From Candidatus Atribacteria bacterium UBA6251 (GTDB lineage Bacteria > Atribacterota > Phoenicimicrobiia > Phoenicimicrobiales > Phoenicimicrobiaceae): a stretch of 64,000 nt of DNA. This document shows positions 25,803-35,900 of the stretch, piece after piece. Position 1 is the first letter of the stretch, and every line of letters begins with the position of its first letter. The stretch spans positions 11,681 through 75,680 of the forward strand of contig DJVR01000007.1 of assembly GCA_002441285.1 (NCBI GenBank). The letters run 5' to 3'. The position numbers and the translations under genes were made by a program. The notes beneath the pieces are model-generated. The model ran no database searches, was not told the DNA's origin, and saw only the letters and a program-made list of their open reading frames with translations.

Positions 25803-26956
25803 CCTTAACTTCTAAAATAAAAACTCTGGGAGAAGAACTAGGTTTAGATATAATCAGGATAACCCATACCCAAAGTTTTCCAGAAGTAGAAAAAAGAATT
25901 ATGGAGAGTATTTACAAAGGTTATATCCCTCTACCTACTCTTGAGCATCAAAAAAAGGATCTCCTGAGTCCAGTTTTAAAAAGTTTTTCTAAGGTAAAAA
26001 AGAGATGTGATCCCCTTAGCATCTTAAAAAAAGGAAAGTCAGTTATCAGTGTAGCCTTAGGGTATCTAATAGAAGAGGAAGAAGGTAAATGGATCAAGGA
26101 TGAACCAGTAGGTAGAATAGCTAAATATAATGCAGCTAACTTTTATTATGAAATAGTTTTAAGGTTAAATAAGATAATTAATTTGATCAATCAGGAGACT
26201 GCTTTTCAATATAAATCCAAAAGTAAATCTTGTTATGTCCCTTTAGTAGAAAAACCTTTAGCTCAAAGAGCGGGAGTAGGATGGTATGGTAAGAATGGAA
26301 TTATATTAACCGAAAGATATGGTTCCTGGGTAGTTTTAGGAGAAATTATTACTGAAGTAGAGTTAGAGATAGATTCACCTTTAAATAAAGATTGCGGTGA
26401 TTGTAGAGTTTGTATCGATTCCTGTCCAACTCAGGCTATAGTTGCTCCTTATCTTATTGATCGAAACAGGTGTTTACAATACATTTCAGAAAGACTAATG
26501 AAAGTACCGTTAGAATTTCGAGATAAATGGGGAGATATTTTATACGGTTGTACTATTTGTCAAGAAGTTTGTCCTAGAAATAAGGGGATAATTCCTAAAA
26601 AATTTAAACCAACTTATGGTTATATAGGTTTAAAGATACCTCTTTTACCTCTTTTGAATTTTTCAGAAGAACAATTTCGAAAATATTTTGCCCACAATCA
26701 GATTGCAATGAGATCAAGAGAGGTGATCAAGAGAAATGCAGTTATTGCTCTAGGTAATCTGGGAAATCCCTCTTCTATCATTCCTCTAATTAAGGTTTTA
26801 GAGGAAGAAGAGAATCCTTTAGTCCGTAGTCATGCTGCCTGGGCATTGGGGAAGATAGGGGGGAAGAAATCCAGAACAGCTCTGGAAAAGGCTTTAAAAA
26901 ATGAATTCAACCAAGAAGTAAAAGTAGAAATTATTAATGCCTTAAAAATGTTTTGA
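25799..26956 (+). CDS. QueG-like double 4Fe-4S cluster protein with C-terminal HEAT repeats
   Basis: A 385-residue iron-sulfur protein with the layout of epoxyqueuosine reductase (QueG): N-terminal DUF1730-like cobalamin-binding region, EKPLAQRAGVGWYGKN at 151-166, two ferredoxin-like cluster motifs (C199, C202, C205, C209 and C251, C254, C258, plus C225), and HEAT-like repeats from about 305. Two QueG hallmarks look altered: the ARYA.G.DYH motif reads AKYNAANFYYE, and the VDT.P motif carrying the catalytic Asp reads SCYVPLV, with Cys where Asp is expected. The ATGA overlap with the activase gene suggests an electron donor or maturation partner for the dehydratase system and not tRNA queuosine synthesis. 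Automatic annotation would call it QueG. Confidence 0.65.
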   Translation: MTLTSKIKTLGEELGLDIIRITHTQSFPEVEKRIMESIYKGYIPLPTLEHQKKDLLSPVLKSFSKVKKRCDPLSILKKGKSVISVALGYLIEEEEGKWIKDEPVGRIAKYNAANFYYEIVLRLNKIINLINQETAFQYKSKSKSCYVPLVEKPLAQRAGVGWYGKNGIILTERYGSWVVLGEIITEVELEIDSPLNKDCGDCRVCIDSCPTQAIVAPYLIDRNRCLQYISERLMKVPLEFRDKWGDILYGCTICQEVCPRNKGIIPKKFKPTYGYIGLKIPLLPLLNFSEEQFRKYFAHNQIAMRSREVIKRNAVIALGNLGNPSSIIPLIKVLEEEENPLVRSHAAWALGKIGGKKSRTALEKALKNEFNQEVKVEIINALKMF

Positions 26957-26984
26957 CTTTTAAGGGATGATTCTTTTAAAAATG

Positions 26985-27090
26985 ATTAGCTAATTATTTA
27001 GTTAGTTATCTAATAAATTAGTTCTGGTGATTAAACCAAATAAGTAGTTAACCAGCTAACTTGCTAATGTTTTTAACACCAGCTTATTCG
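26985..27090. repeat. Possible diverged TTAAC/TTAGTT-rich intergenic repeat
   Basis: The spacer after the QueG-like gene contains TTAGTTAGTTATC and AGTTAACCAGCTAAC words like those at 1361-1460 and 21985-22103, but lacks their shared end and ribosome site. It is possibly a third, decayed copy. Confidence 0.35.
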
Positions 27091-27138
27091 GATTACGAAA
27101 GTTAGATAAAAAATAAAGGAAAGGTTTACTTTGAAAAA

Positions 27139-27900
27139 ATGATACAGGTAGAAGGATTAACCAAGATATTTCAGGATAAAAAAAGAGGACAGGTCATAGC
27201 AGTAAATAATATAGATTTCCGTTGTCAAGGGGGAGAGATTTTTGGTTTATTAGGTCCCAATGGAGCTGGGAAGACCACCACTTTGAGGATTCTGGCTACT
27301 ATGATGGTTCCTACCAAAGGTAGAGCAAGAGTAAATGGTTATGACGTGGTTAAAGAAGCTAATCGAGTGAGAAAAGAGATCGGTTTTTTATCGGGTGAAA
27401 CAGGTTTATATGATCGATTTACTCCTCGAGAAACGGTAAAATTTTTCGGTAAAATTAATGGTTTAAAAGAAGAAATTATTGAAAAAAGAAGGAAAGAAAT
27501 TTTTCATAATCTGGACATGGAAGATTTTCAAGATATCAGGGTAGAAAAGCTCTCCACCGGAATGAAACAAAAATTATCTATTGCGCGAAGTATTATCCAC
27601 GATCCCCCAGTATTGATTTTAGATGAGCCTACTGTTGGTCTGGATTTGATTACCGCTAGGACGGTAATGGAATATGTAAAAAGATTTAAAGAAGAGGGGA
27701 AATGTGTCATTTTTTCCACCCATATTATGCGAGAAGCTGAGAAATTATGTGATGTAATTGCCATTATTCACCAGGGAAAGATAATAGTGCAAGGAACTTT
27801 AGAAGAAATTAAGAAAAAATTTGTTTCGGAAGACTTAGAGGAGATATTTTTTAATCTGATCAGAAGGGAGAAGGCAATTGATGAGCTGGAAAAATATTAA
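27139..27900 (+). CDS. ABC transporter ATP-binding protein, NatA-like
   Basis: A 253-residue ABC ATPase. Walker A GPNGAGKTTTLR, signature LSTGMKQKLSIARS (Gly-to-Thr variant of LSGGQ seen in NatA), Walker B VLILDEPTVGLDL and STHIMREAEKLCD are typical of sodium/drug exporters of the NatA family. Its last 23 bases overlap the start of the permease gene. Predicted export of sodium, a peptide or a drug. Confidence 0.85.
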   Translation: MIQVEGLTKIFQDKKRGQVIAVNNIDFRCQGGEIFGLLGPNGAGKTTTLRILATMMVPTKGRARVNGYDVVKEANRVRKEIGFLSGETGLYDRFTPRETVKFFGKINGLKEEIIEKRRKEIFHNLDMEDFQDIRVEKLSTGMKQKLSIARSIIHDPPVLILDEPTVGLDLITARTVMEYVKRFKEEGKCVIFSTHIMREAEKLCDVIAIIHQGKIIVQGTLEEIKKKFVSEDLEEIFFNLIRREKAIDELEKY

Positions 27901-29074
27901 ACTTATTCTAATGAAAGAGTTAATAGGAACCATTCGAGATAGAAGAACTATCCGGGTAATGATTATAGTCCCTTTAATTTTTTATCCCCTCTTATTTGCG
28001 GGTATAGGCTATTTAAATAAAATAGGTAATCTGAAATCAGAAGAAGCAGTTTCTAAAATTATGGTGACTGGTGCAGAATTTGCTCCCCAGCTGATTCAAT
28101 ATTTAAAAGAAGATGAAAAAGTGGAAATTCTTTCCTCATCACCGGATGCCTATTCTCAATTAGAAGATTCTGACATTCAATTGATTTTAGAGATTCCTGA
28201 AGATTTTAAAGTTAAAGTAGAACAAGGAGAGGTAGGCAACCTGAGGTTAAAATATGATGCTACTGAATTAAAATCAAGAATTGCCCAGCAAAGAATTACT
28301 GAATTAATTGAAAACTATTCCAGAGAAATAATTAGACAGAGACTTTCTCTACTAAGCTTACCAGAAGATTTTCTTAAACCTATTATTCTTCAAGAAGAAA
28401 ATATCGCCTCAGCGGAAAAGGTAACTGGTTCACTTTTAGCTTTTTTACTTCCCTATTTAGTAATTATTCTGATTTTTGTGGGAGCGATGCATACTGCTAT
28501 TGATTTAACAGCAGGAGAAAAAGAAAGGGGTACTATTGCTACCTTACTGGTAAGTCAGGTAAGTAGACTGGAAATAGTACTAGGTAAATGCTTTACGGTG
28601 ATGACTGTATCTTTAACCAGTATGATTTTAGGGTTATTGGGTCTTAGTATTGCTTTTTTATCCAGTACTACTGGCACCAATGGCTTTGAAGGGATAAAAT
28701 TTGGAATATCTTTAAATACTGTTTTTTTATTATTTTTAGTTTTGTTACCCCTGGTGGGATTAACCAGTTCAGTTCTGGTAATGATTGGTATATTTGCCCG
28801 GAACGTTAGAGAGGCTTCCAGTTATATTACTCCTATCTATATGCTTACTATTTTTCTGGGAGTAATATCAATTAATCAGGGTATAGAAATCACAGATAAA
28901 ATGTTTCTATTCCCAATATTAAATAATAGTTTTGTCTTTAGAGAATTATTGATGGAAAAGATTTACTGGAATCATATCTGGACTACTTTTTTTGCCAACA
29001 CCGTTCTTGCTGGTCTTGCTTTACTGGGAGCTACTCGTCTTTTTACTAAGGAGGAGGTTCTTTTTAGAAGTTAA
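27878..29074 (+). CDS. ABC-2 type permease, NatB-like
   Basis: A 398-residue membrane protein with one N-terminal helix (about 25-45), a large extracytoplasmic domain (50-180), and five or more C-terminal spans. TAGEKERGTIATLLVSQVSRLEIVLGK is the typical NatB/ABC2_membrane_3 coupling segment. It pairs with the preceding ATPase. Overlap of the two genes implies translational coupling. Whether the substrate is sodium, a lipid or a peptide cannot be decided. Confidence 0.82.
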   Translation: MMSWKNIKLILMKELIGTIRDRRTIRVMIIVPLIFYPLLFAGIGYLNKIGNLKSEEAVSKIMVTGAEFAPQLIQYLKEDEKVEILSSSPDAYSQLEDSDIQLILEIPEDFKVKVEQGEVGNLRLKYDATELKSRIAQQRITELIENYSREIIRQRLSLLSLPEDFLKPIILQEENIASAEKVTGSLLAFLLPYLVIILIFVGAMHTAIDLTAGEKERGTIATLLVSQVSRLEIVLGKCFTVMTVSLTSMILGLLGLSIAFLSSTTGTNGFEGIKFGISLNTVFLLFLVLLPLVGLTSSVLVMIGIFARNVREASSYITPIYMLTIFLGVISINQGIEITDKMFLFPILNNSFVFRELLMEKIYWNHIWTTFFANTVLAGLALLGATRLFTKEEVLFRS

Positions 29075-29111
29075 GTAGATTGGAGTTGATAAATTTATAC
29101 GATTTAAGACG

Positions 29112-29840
29112 ATGAAGAGATATTTGATTTTTATATTAATAGGAGTAATATTTTTACTCTTTAATATATCTGATTATAAACAGATAGAAGAAGAAGGAGA
29201 AGATCTTTTTTGGTTAAAAAGACAACAAATGGTGAAACTACAGTTACAGGGTAGAGATATTACCGATCCATTAACCTTAAAAGCAATGCTTACCGTTCCC
29301 CGCCATCTGTTTGTAGACGAAAAGATTAGAGATTCTGCTTATAATGATTATCCCCTACCCATTGGAGAGGGTCAGACTATTTCTCAACCTTATATTGTAG
29401 CCTTGATGACTCAATTATTAGAGTTAACTGGAGAGGAGAGAGTTTTAGAAATAGGTACCGGTTCTGGATATCAGGCGGCAGTACTGGCTGAGATAGCGAA
29501 AGAAGTTTATACAGTAGAAATCTATGAAAGCCTATCTCTTAGGTCAGAAAATTTGCTCCAGCAATTAGGCTATAAAAATATTTATTATAAAATAGGAGAT
29601 GGTTATTATGGCTGGGAAGAATTTGCCCCTTATGATGCTATTATAGTAACCTGTGCTCCCGATCATATTCCTCTACCCCTGATTAAGCAATTAAAAGAAG
29701 AGGGCGGAAGAATGGTGATTCCGGTAGGTGGGGTATGGATGGTACAAACTTTGATGAAGATAGAAAAGGTAAAAGGAGAAGTCAAATCCCAAGGAATTAT
29801 GGGAGTAAGATTTGTTCCTATGTTAGGACATAGTAAGTAG
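29112..29840 (+). CDS. pcm: Protein-L-isoaspartate O-methyltransferase, with N-terminal membrane anchor
   Basis: A 242-residue SAM-dependent methyltransferase that repairs isoaspartyl damage in proteins. The core carries VPRHLFV, YNDYPLPIGEGQTISQPYIV, the SAM-binding VLEIGTGSGYQAAVLA and the family's GGRMVIPVG. About 20 residues at the N-terminus are hydrophobic (LIFILIGVIFLLFNI), which suggests a membrane-tethered or exported enzyme; most Pcm proteins lack this. It begins 37 bases after the ABC exporter genes. Confidence 0.85.
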   Translation: MKRYLIFILIGVIFLLFNISDYKQIEEEGEDLFWLKRQQMVKLQLQGRDITDPLTLKAMLTVPRHLFVDEKIRDSAYNDYPLPIGEGQTISQPYIVALMTQLLELTGEERVLEIGTGSGYQAAVLAEIAKEVYTVEIYESLSLRSENLLQQLGYKNIYYKIGDGYYGWEEFAPYDAIIVTCAPDHIPLPLIKQLKEEGGRMVIPVGGVWMVQTLMKIEKVKGEVKSQGIMGVRFVPMLGHSK

Positions 29841-29992
29841 TAAAAAAATATATTTTTTCTCGTAGAAATATTATAATAGATTAAGAAAAATAAAATTGGA
29901 TTAATTAGAAAATTTAGAAATAGGAGAGGAATTGAATAAGAGAAAAGTAGTGATAAATTATTTAGTGATTAAAATTAAAGGAGTTTAATAAA

Positions 29993-31765
29993 ATGAAGAT
30001 TAGAAAAAGTCTCCCCTTATTTCCTTTAGTTTTTCTTTTTATTTGGTTAATGACTTCTTCCATTTTCTCCATTGCTCCTAATCTTACTGCTCATTTTAAT
30101 TCTAACGGAGATTTGATAAATCAATGGTACTGGCTACGCGATACTTCTCTTCAGCATTATGCTCAATGGATTTTTGAAGGAATACCAGTAGGCGATTATG
30201 ATCTTATGCTAGATATTACTGCCTTAGCTACTGATCGACCCAATGGAGAGAGGGGATTTCCAGCCAGATTTTTATTAATTTATGAGACATTAGGTGGAAA
30301 ATTATTGGTATCTCAAGAAGTAAATTTACCTAATACTTCATCACCAGGTGACACTCTTGGTTATACTTGCCACGGTTGGGTAACTATACCTCGAGCGGTA
30401 GTACAAGAAGCAACTGTTATCTTTGTGCGGATTGAAAGAATTTCCCCTCAAGATAATTATATTGCCTTTCAGGAGGAAAGCATAACTATTAGGAGAGGCA
30501 GTGAGGTGGTAAGCGAAACATTCTGGACAGAAACTAATCTACCCTCAGGTAATTGGTTGCCCGAAACAGAAAGCCCGCAAGATTTTATTTTACTTTCTCC
30601 TCAAATTTATCAGGGAAGTTTAGGTGAACTAAAGACTGATGGGAGTAGAGATAAAGAAGATTGGTATGGAATTGAGGTGCAGGCAGGTCAGATTATCAAT
30701 CTTCAACTTTCCCCGCCAATAGAAAGTTCTTTTTCTTTGTATTTAAAAAAACCAGAATCAGGGAGTAATATAGGACAAACCACCACTCAGGGTAATATAA
30801 AATCTCTCCACTATGTTGCTGATGTAGAAGGCATCTGGATGATCAGGATTATTCGTTCTTCGGGTACAGGCAACTATCAGCTGGCAATAGAAGTTGAGAA
30901 TCAGAATGATGCAGAGAATTTTCAAGATGCTGCGAACAATTATGATAATGCCTTTTATCTCTATCCAGGAGAGTATACAGGATTTTTAAAAAGTGCCGAT
31001 AATATTGACTGGTATAAGATATATTTACAGGAAGGGCAAACTATTCAACTCAAGCTGGAGATGCCTCTTAATGCTTCCTTTGGACTTTATTTAAATCGTC
31101 CTAATTCTACTTCCTCAGTAGCATCAGGACAGAAGCAGGAAAATATAAGGACTCTCCAGTATGAAGCTGATGTAAGTGGAGAATGGGGGATTAAAATAAG
31201 CCGTTCCTCGGGAGAAGGTAATTATAAATTGATTATTGAAGTAGAAGGTGAATCTTTCGAACAGAGTAATCAGACCCAGATCCAGTTTTATCCTCCCCAG
31301 GGATATAGAGTGAGTAAGTTTTATTCTAATGGTTCTTTAATTCAGGGATGGTATTGGCTGCGTGACCCTTCTTTGCAGCATTATGCTGAGTGGACTTTCA
31401 ATAATATTCCTGCTGGAAGCTCAGATTTATTTCTGGATATTACTGCTTTAGCTACTGATAGCATAAATGGAGGAAGAGGTTTTGATGCCCACTTCTTATT
31501 AATTTATGGTTTTCCTGGAGCAGGTAATATGGGGGGAGTTTTCCAGACTAAAGAAATTACCTTACCTAATATCTCGCCAGCTTATGATCCGGTAGGCTAT
31601 ACCTGTAAAGGATTAATTAATATTCCCCGAAACTTCATTGCTGGTGCTACTACCTTTTTCTTCCGAATAGAAAGGAAAAATTCTACAGATAATCATATAG
31701 CCTTTAATCAAGACAGTATAATTTTGTTTACTACGGATCAGCGATCTGAGAACCTTAGGAAATAG
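29993..31765 (+). CDS. Secreted protein with A-PPC-PPC-A duplicated domain layout
   Basis: A 590-residue exported protein (signal peptide about 1-27). The two ends are copies of one ~140-residue beta-rich domain: residues ~33-175 and ~438-583 both contain WYWLRD.SLQHYA.W.F, LDITALATD, GYTC and RIER..D..IAF. Between them are two tandem pre-peptidase C-terminal (PPC) domains at about 205-300 and 310-420, each with DWY.I.....Q and an SSG.GNY motif. PPC domains are beta sandwiches usually attached to secreted proteases; here there is no protease domain. The end domain is not one I recognise. First of a run of exported proteins to 39601; the 1565-residue protein may be the catalytic partner. Confidence 0.7.
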   Translation: MKIRKSLPLFPLVFLFIWLMTSSIFSIAPNLTAHFNSNGDLINQWYWLRDTSLQHYAQWIFEGIPVGDYDLMLDITALATDRPNGERGFPARFLLIYETLGGKLLVSQEVNLPNTSSPGDTLGYTCHGWVTIPRAVVQEATVIFVRIERISPQDNYIAFQEESITIRRGSEVVSETFWTETNLPSGNWLPETESPQDFILLSPQIYQGSLGELKTDGSRDKEDWYGIEVQAGQIINLQLSPPIESSFSLYLKKPESGSNIGQTTTQGNIKSLHYVADVEGIWMIRIIRSSGTGNYQLAIEVENQNDAENFQDAANNYDNAFYLYPGEYTGFLKSADNIDWYKIYLQEGQTIQLKLEMPLNASFGLYLNRPNSTSSVASGQKQENIRTLQYEADVSGEWGIKISRSSGEGNYKLIIEVEGESFEQSNQTQIQFYPPQGYRVSKFYSNGSLIQGWYWLRDPSLQHYAEWTFNNIPAGSSDLFLDITALATDSINGGRGFDAHFLLIYGFPGAGNMGGVFQTKEITLPNISPAYDPVGYTCKGLINIPRNFIAGATTFFFRIERKNSTDNHIAFNQDSIILFTTDQRSENLRK

Positions 31766-31839
31766 TTTTGATTAAAAGTGATAATAGCATAAGACAAATA
31801 AGCATAAATTAATAAAATAGAAGAGAGATAAAAAAGAAT

Positions 31840-32871
31840 ATGCGAATAAATATCACTATTAACCCAAGAAATTATATCACAGATATAGATTCTAATTCAC
31901 TAATTTATGTTGTATTATTTTTCATTCTCTTGGTGATAATTCCTACCTTAGTAGGAGAAGCTAAAAGTTTTCCAGAATTAACTGCTTTAGAGGCTGCTGA
32001 CCTAGCTTATCAGGAAGCTAAAAAATGGGATAAAGAAGCTATTTTGTGGTATCTTTGCCCTTCTGGAAGGTCTTTAGATTATCACTGGGGTGAAAATGAA
32101 TTAGCCTGGGAATGGGATATTATGTTCGCTCGGGCCAGAGATGAGCAAATTTATATGCTTAAAATTGTAGATAAACAAATTGTTTCTCAAGAGGAAACTG
32201 GATTCATAAAAAGAATATCTCCTCCACAGCCGAATTTTCCCAAAAATCAACCTATTATTTCTTTAAAACAAGCAGCTCAAATAATTTTTAATCAGGGAGC
32301 ACCTTCCTGGGAGAGACCAAATGTAGTCTATATTATCGATAATTCCCTTGAAGAATTGAGAGGAAGGCCGGTATGGTTTTTTCTCTTCTGGTCTCAATTT
32401 TCTTCCTATGCAGTAGATGGAATTAATGGAGGATTGCTAAAACGTGAATATTTCGATCCTCTGACTTTAAAGAAGATAAATCCAGAAGAAGTAAAATCTG
32501 AATTCTATCCAGAACAGGTAGAAAGCATTGAAGGGGAAAATTATATTTATGATTTTTTTGAAACAATAAATGAAGGGAAGACTGAGCAATATTTTTCTAT
32601 GATGGATCAAGATCTGGCGGGTAATGCAGCTACCCAGAAGATGTGGAAGACTTCCTTCTCTAGTTTAGAACTAATTAAAGTAGTAAGTCTTTACCTGGAA
32701 GAAAAAAATAAATGGCACGATCAGCAACCCCTTTATAAGGTTACTATATATGCCATTTCTAAACCAGGAGCTCCATATTATGGCTGGGACGAGGGTAGAA
32801 ATACCCGCTGGATAAGTATTGCTCCTCGAGGAGATAGCTGGAAAATAGTAGCTATAGACACCAGCCCTTAA
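31840..32871 (+). CDS. Membrane-anchored/exported hypothetical protein
   Basis: A 343-residue protein with a hydrophobic segment at about 22-40 (YVVLFFILLVIIPTLV) after a short polar N-terminus, consistent with an uncleaved anchor or late signal peptide. Residues about 50-200 contain an AADLAYQEAKKW...LAWEWDIMFA pattern that recalls PepSY-like or copper-amine-oxidase N-terminal folds, and about 230-340 look like an NTF2-like domain (YDFFETINEGKTEQYFSMMD... SIAPRGDSWKIVAID). No catalytic motif is apparent. It lies 74 bases after the PPC protein gene on the same strand. Confidence 0.6.
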   Translation: MRINITINPRNYITDIDSNSLIYVVLFFILLVIIPTLVGEAKSFPELTALEAADLAYQEAKKWDKEAILWYLCPSGRSLDYHWGENELAWEWDIMFARARDEQIYMLKIVDKQIVSQEETGFIKRISPPQPNFPKNQPIISLKQAAQIIFNQGAPSWERPNVVYIIDNSLEELRGRPVWFFLFWSQFSSYAVDGINGGLLKREYFDPLTLKKINPEEVKSEFYPEQVESIEGENYIYDFFETINEGKTEQYFSMMDQDLAGNAATQKMWKTSFSSLELIKVVSLYLEEKNKWHDQQPLYKVTIYAISKPGAPYYGWDEGRNTRWISIAPRGDSWKIVAIDTSP

Positions 32872-32934
32872 AGAAATATTTTAATTTTCTAAAAATATTC
32901 TATTTAGTTATTAAAAAACCAGGATAAATAAAAT

Positions 32935-35900
32935 ATGACTAAAATTAAAATCTTTATCATAGTAATAAAAAGAATTTTATTCTTTGTTTGTTTTTATTTT
33001 GTTTTTTTGTTAACCTCCGACGTCTTAGCCAGTGTTACAATAGAAGGGCATGTTTATTATTGGAATTTAGAGCAAGGAATAAATGCTACTAAAGGTACAA
33101 AGCCTGAGGAAATTGAGGGCGGTTGTTATTTACCGGCGCGAAACTTGTTGATAGAAGTTGAATTTGATAGTCCTCTTACCATTGATGAACAGACTTATAC
33201 TAATGATTATGGTTACTATAAAGTAAGTCATAGAAATCCAGGAGTGGGAGAATGGGAGGTGGATATAGAAGTTCGAGCAGAGGTTAAATTAACTACCATT
33301 AGTGGCGATGGAGGCGATAATATAGTTTGGGCTGCTTGTTATGAAGGAGCTTTAGATATTTGGCCTTATAATGGCCAGACTGGGGATAAAACTGTAGGAG
33401 ATGATGAAATTCTCATTTTTGATGTATATATTGGAGGTCCGCAAAATAATATAGAAGAGTGGGACGGAGATGAAGAAGGAGAAGGACGTAATCATTTGAT
33501 TGCTTTTTTTGCAGTTCAAGTGGTTCTTGATGCTTACCATTGGCTTGGATCAAAATTATCTAATCTTGAGATAATCAGTCGTGATACCAGTTTATTTTAT
33601 CCTGTCAATACTGAGGTGACTCATTATAATCAATCCCTGAGCCCTCCTGGTGTAGCCTGGATTGATGTAAAAAAGGGATATTACTATCCACAAGAAATTG
33701 ATGAAGATATAATCAGGGATAATAAACAAATTATAGCTCAAAGGTGGCAAAGTTTGCGTTCTACCCTTACTCACGAATACGGTCATAAAATAATGCACGA
33801 TGTTTATTGGACCCTACCTAAACCTTTAAAATTCTGGGAAAGTTCAGATCATCAGGTTACTACTTGTAAAAGTCCAGAATTTGCCTGGAAGGAAGGATGG
33901 GCTGAATTCTTTGCAGCTGCTGTATTAAACTGGCCCACCCTTAATGGAGAAAAGGGTAATTTGGTCAATTTGCCTATATCTTATAAAAAAGTACATCATA
34001 TTGAAGAGGTTTATTATCCTGATACAAAACAGATTAATCCCCTTGGGCATTCACCAGAAAGAGTTCCTCTGATAGCTTTTGATGGCAAGGGTGATTTTAA
34101 TTGGAGGGAAGAAATTTCAAACGATAAACGGGCAATAAATGAAGCAGAAAATGCTGCTGTCTTATGGGATATCTTTGATCCAAAGGGTTGGGAATATTTA
34201 CCTGAGAATGAGCAAGAATCCAAACCAGATGAATGGACCACACCCTTGAAATGGTTTGATCCTTTAGAAGATCCAAATTTTGAACATATCTGGGAAATGA
34301 TAGCTGGTGAAAGAGAATATAGTATAGGAGGAGTAACGGTTGCGACCGGGGTAAGGCAACCAGATTGTCTGATTGATGAGGGCGATGTGTGGGAAGACAG
34401 TTTTTGGTATTACTGGAAGAATAAAGAAGATGGTTATGGAAATAATGCTGAATTAATGCATGGACTAAAGGCAATTATGTATAATCGGGGGATTACCAGT
34501 GGGGAATATACTGCAAACCGCCCTGAAATAAGAATTTTAAATATAGATCTAGAAAATAATAAGATAGAGATAGAAGTAACTGAAGAAGATTTAGAAGATC
34601 AACCTTATCTGTATTATAATTTAGTATATCCCGATGATACTGGTGATTACTCTCCCAATTTTACCGAAGACCAGCCTTTAAGCGGGGAATGGGAAAATAA
34701 TATCCTGTTATTTTCCATCGATGTACTACCTATTGATCAATGGTCTAAAAATAAATTGATAATCAAGGTACATGATAATATGTTATGTTCGTTTATTGAG
34801 GTGGAGAATACGCTTCCTGTAGAGTTAAAAGTTGGCTGGGGTGAATTACCTCTTTTTGTCCCCCTTAACTCTGGAAGAGTTTTAGAAAGTGATTATTACC
34901 CCGGTCGTCAAGCTACCATAAACTTTTGGGTGGAAAATGAAAGCAAGAAGAATTATCTAAGTAATCTGTCAGAATATCAAAATAAACCTTTAGAACTTTC
35001 CTTTTTTATAGACCATAATAATGATCATCATTATGATGATAATGAAAAAATATGGGAAGAGGGGATAGAAAGCTTACCAGCTCTTTCCAAGAAATTATTT
35101 AATATTGAATTGTGTCTAAGCATAGATCAAAAAGAAGGAAGTAACGCAGAAGATAATAAGATTTATTTTCCAGGTTTTTATGAGTGTAAATTAACAGTAT
35201 CAATTTTAGAAGAAGAAGAGAATAAAGATAATAATTCTATTCTTGCTTCTATTGAGTTTATTACCTCTCCAGAATTAGATAATACCCTCCCCGATTTTGT
35301 GCTGGAGAAGGTTAATGTCTCAATTGATCAATATAAAAATCTTAACCTAAGTTTTGATATATCCGAAAAAAGTGGAGCTAAAACAATTATTGATAAATGG
35401 AATGAATATAATCAACAGAATCCTTATTATCCACAATGGGGTCCCATTAATTATGAACTTCACTTGAGAGATGGTCATGGATTTGATCTCCTGCTCAGTT
35501 CAGGAGAATTAGAAAAAATATCTTATCAGGAAAGTAGGTCTATTCAAATAGAACGTTTAAATTTAGATTATATCCCGGCAGAGAAGTATGACTTATATCT
35601 AGGTATTAATTTGGGAATAAATGGTCAAGAAATTATTTCAGAAACAAATTGGGAAAATAATCATGCCTTTATGGGTTGGTTTACTTTAACTGATGAAAGG
35701 ACTTACCCCTGGTTTACGAAGGGTGGTGATCGTGGGCATACCGGATGGAAAAAACTTAATCTTAAACCACCTTTAATTACTGATTGGGTGAGGGAAGCTT
35801 ACGGGATTCCGGTAGATATAGTCTGTAATTCCGACAGCTTTTTTGTCCTATCTACCGCTGGTACTATTACCAAGTATAACTCTTCTGGAGAGGAGCAATT

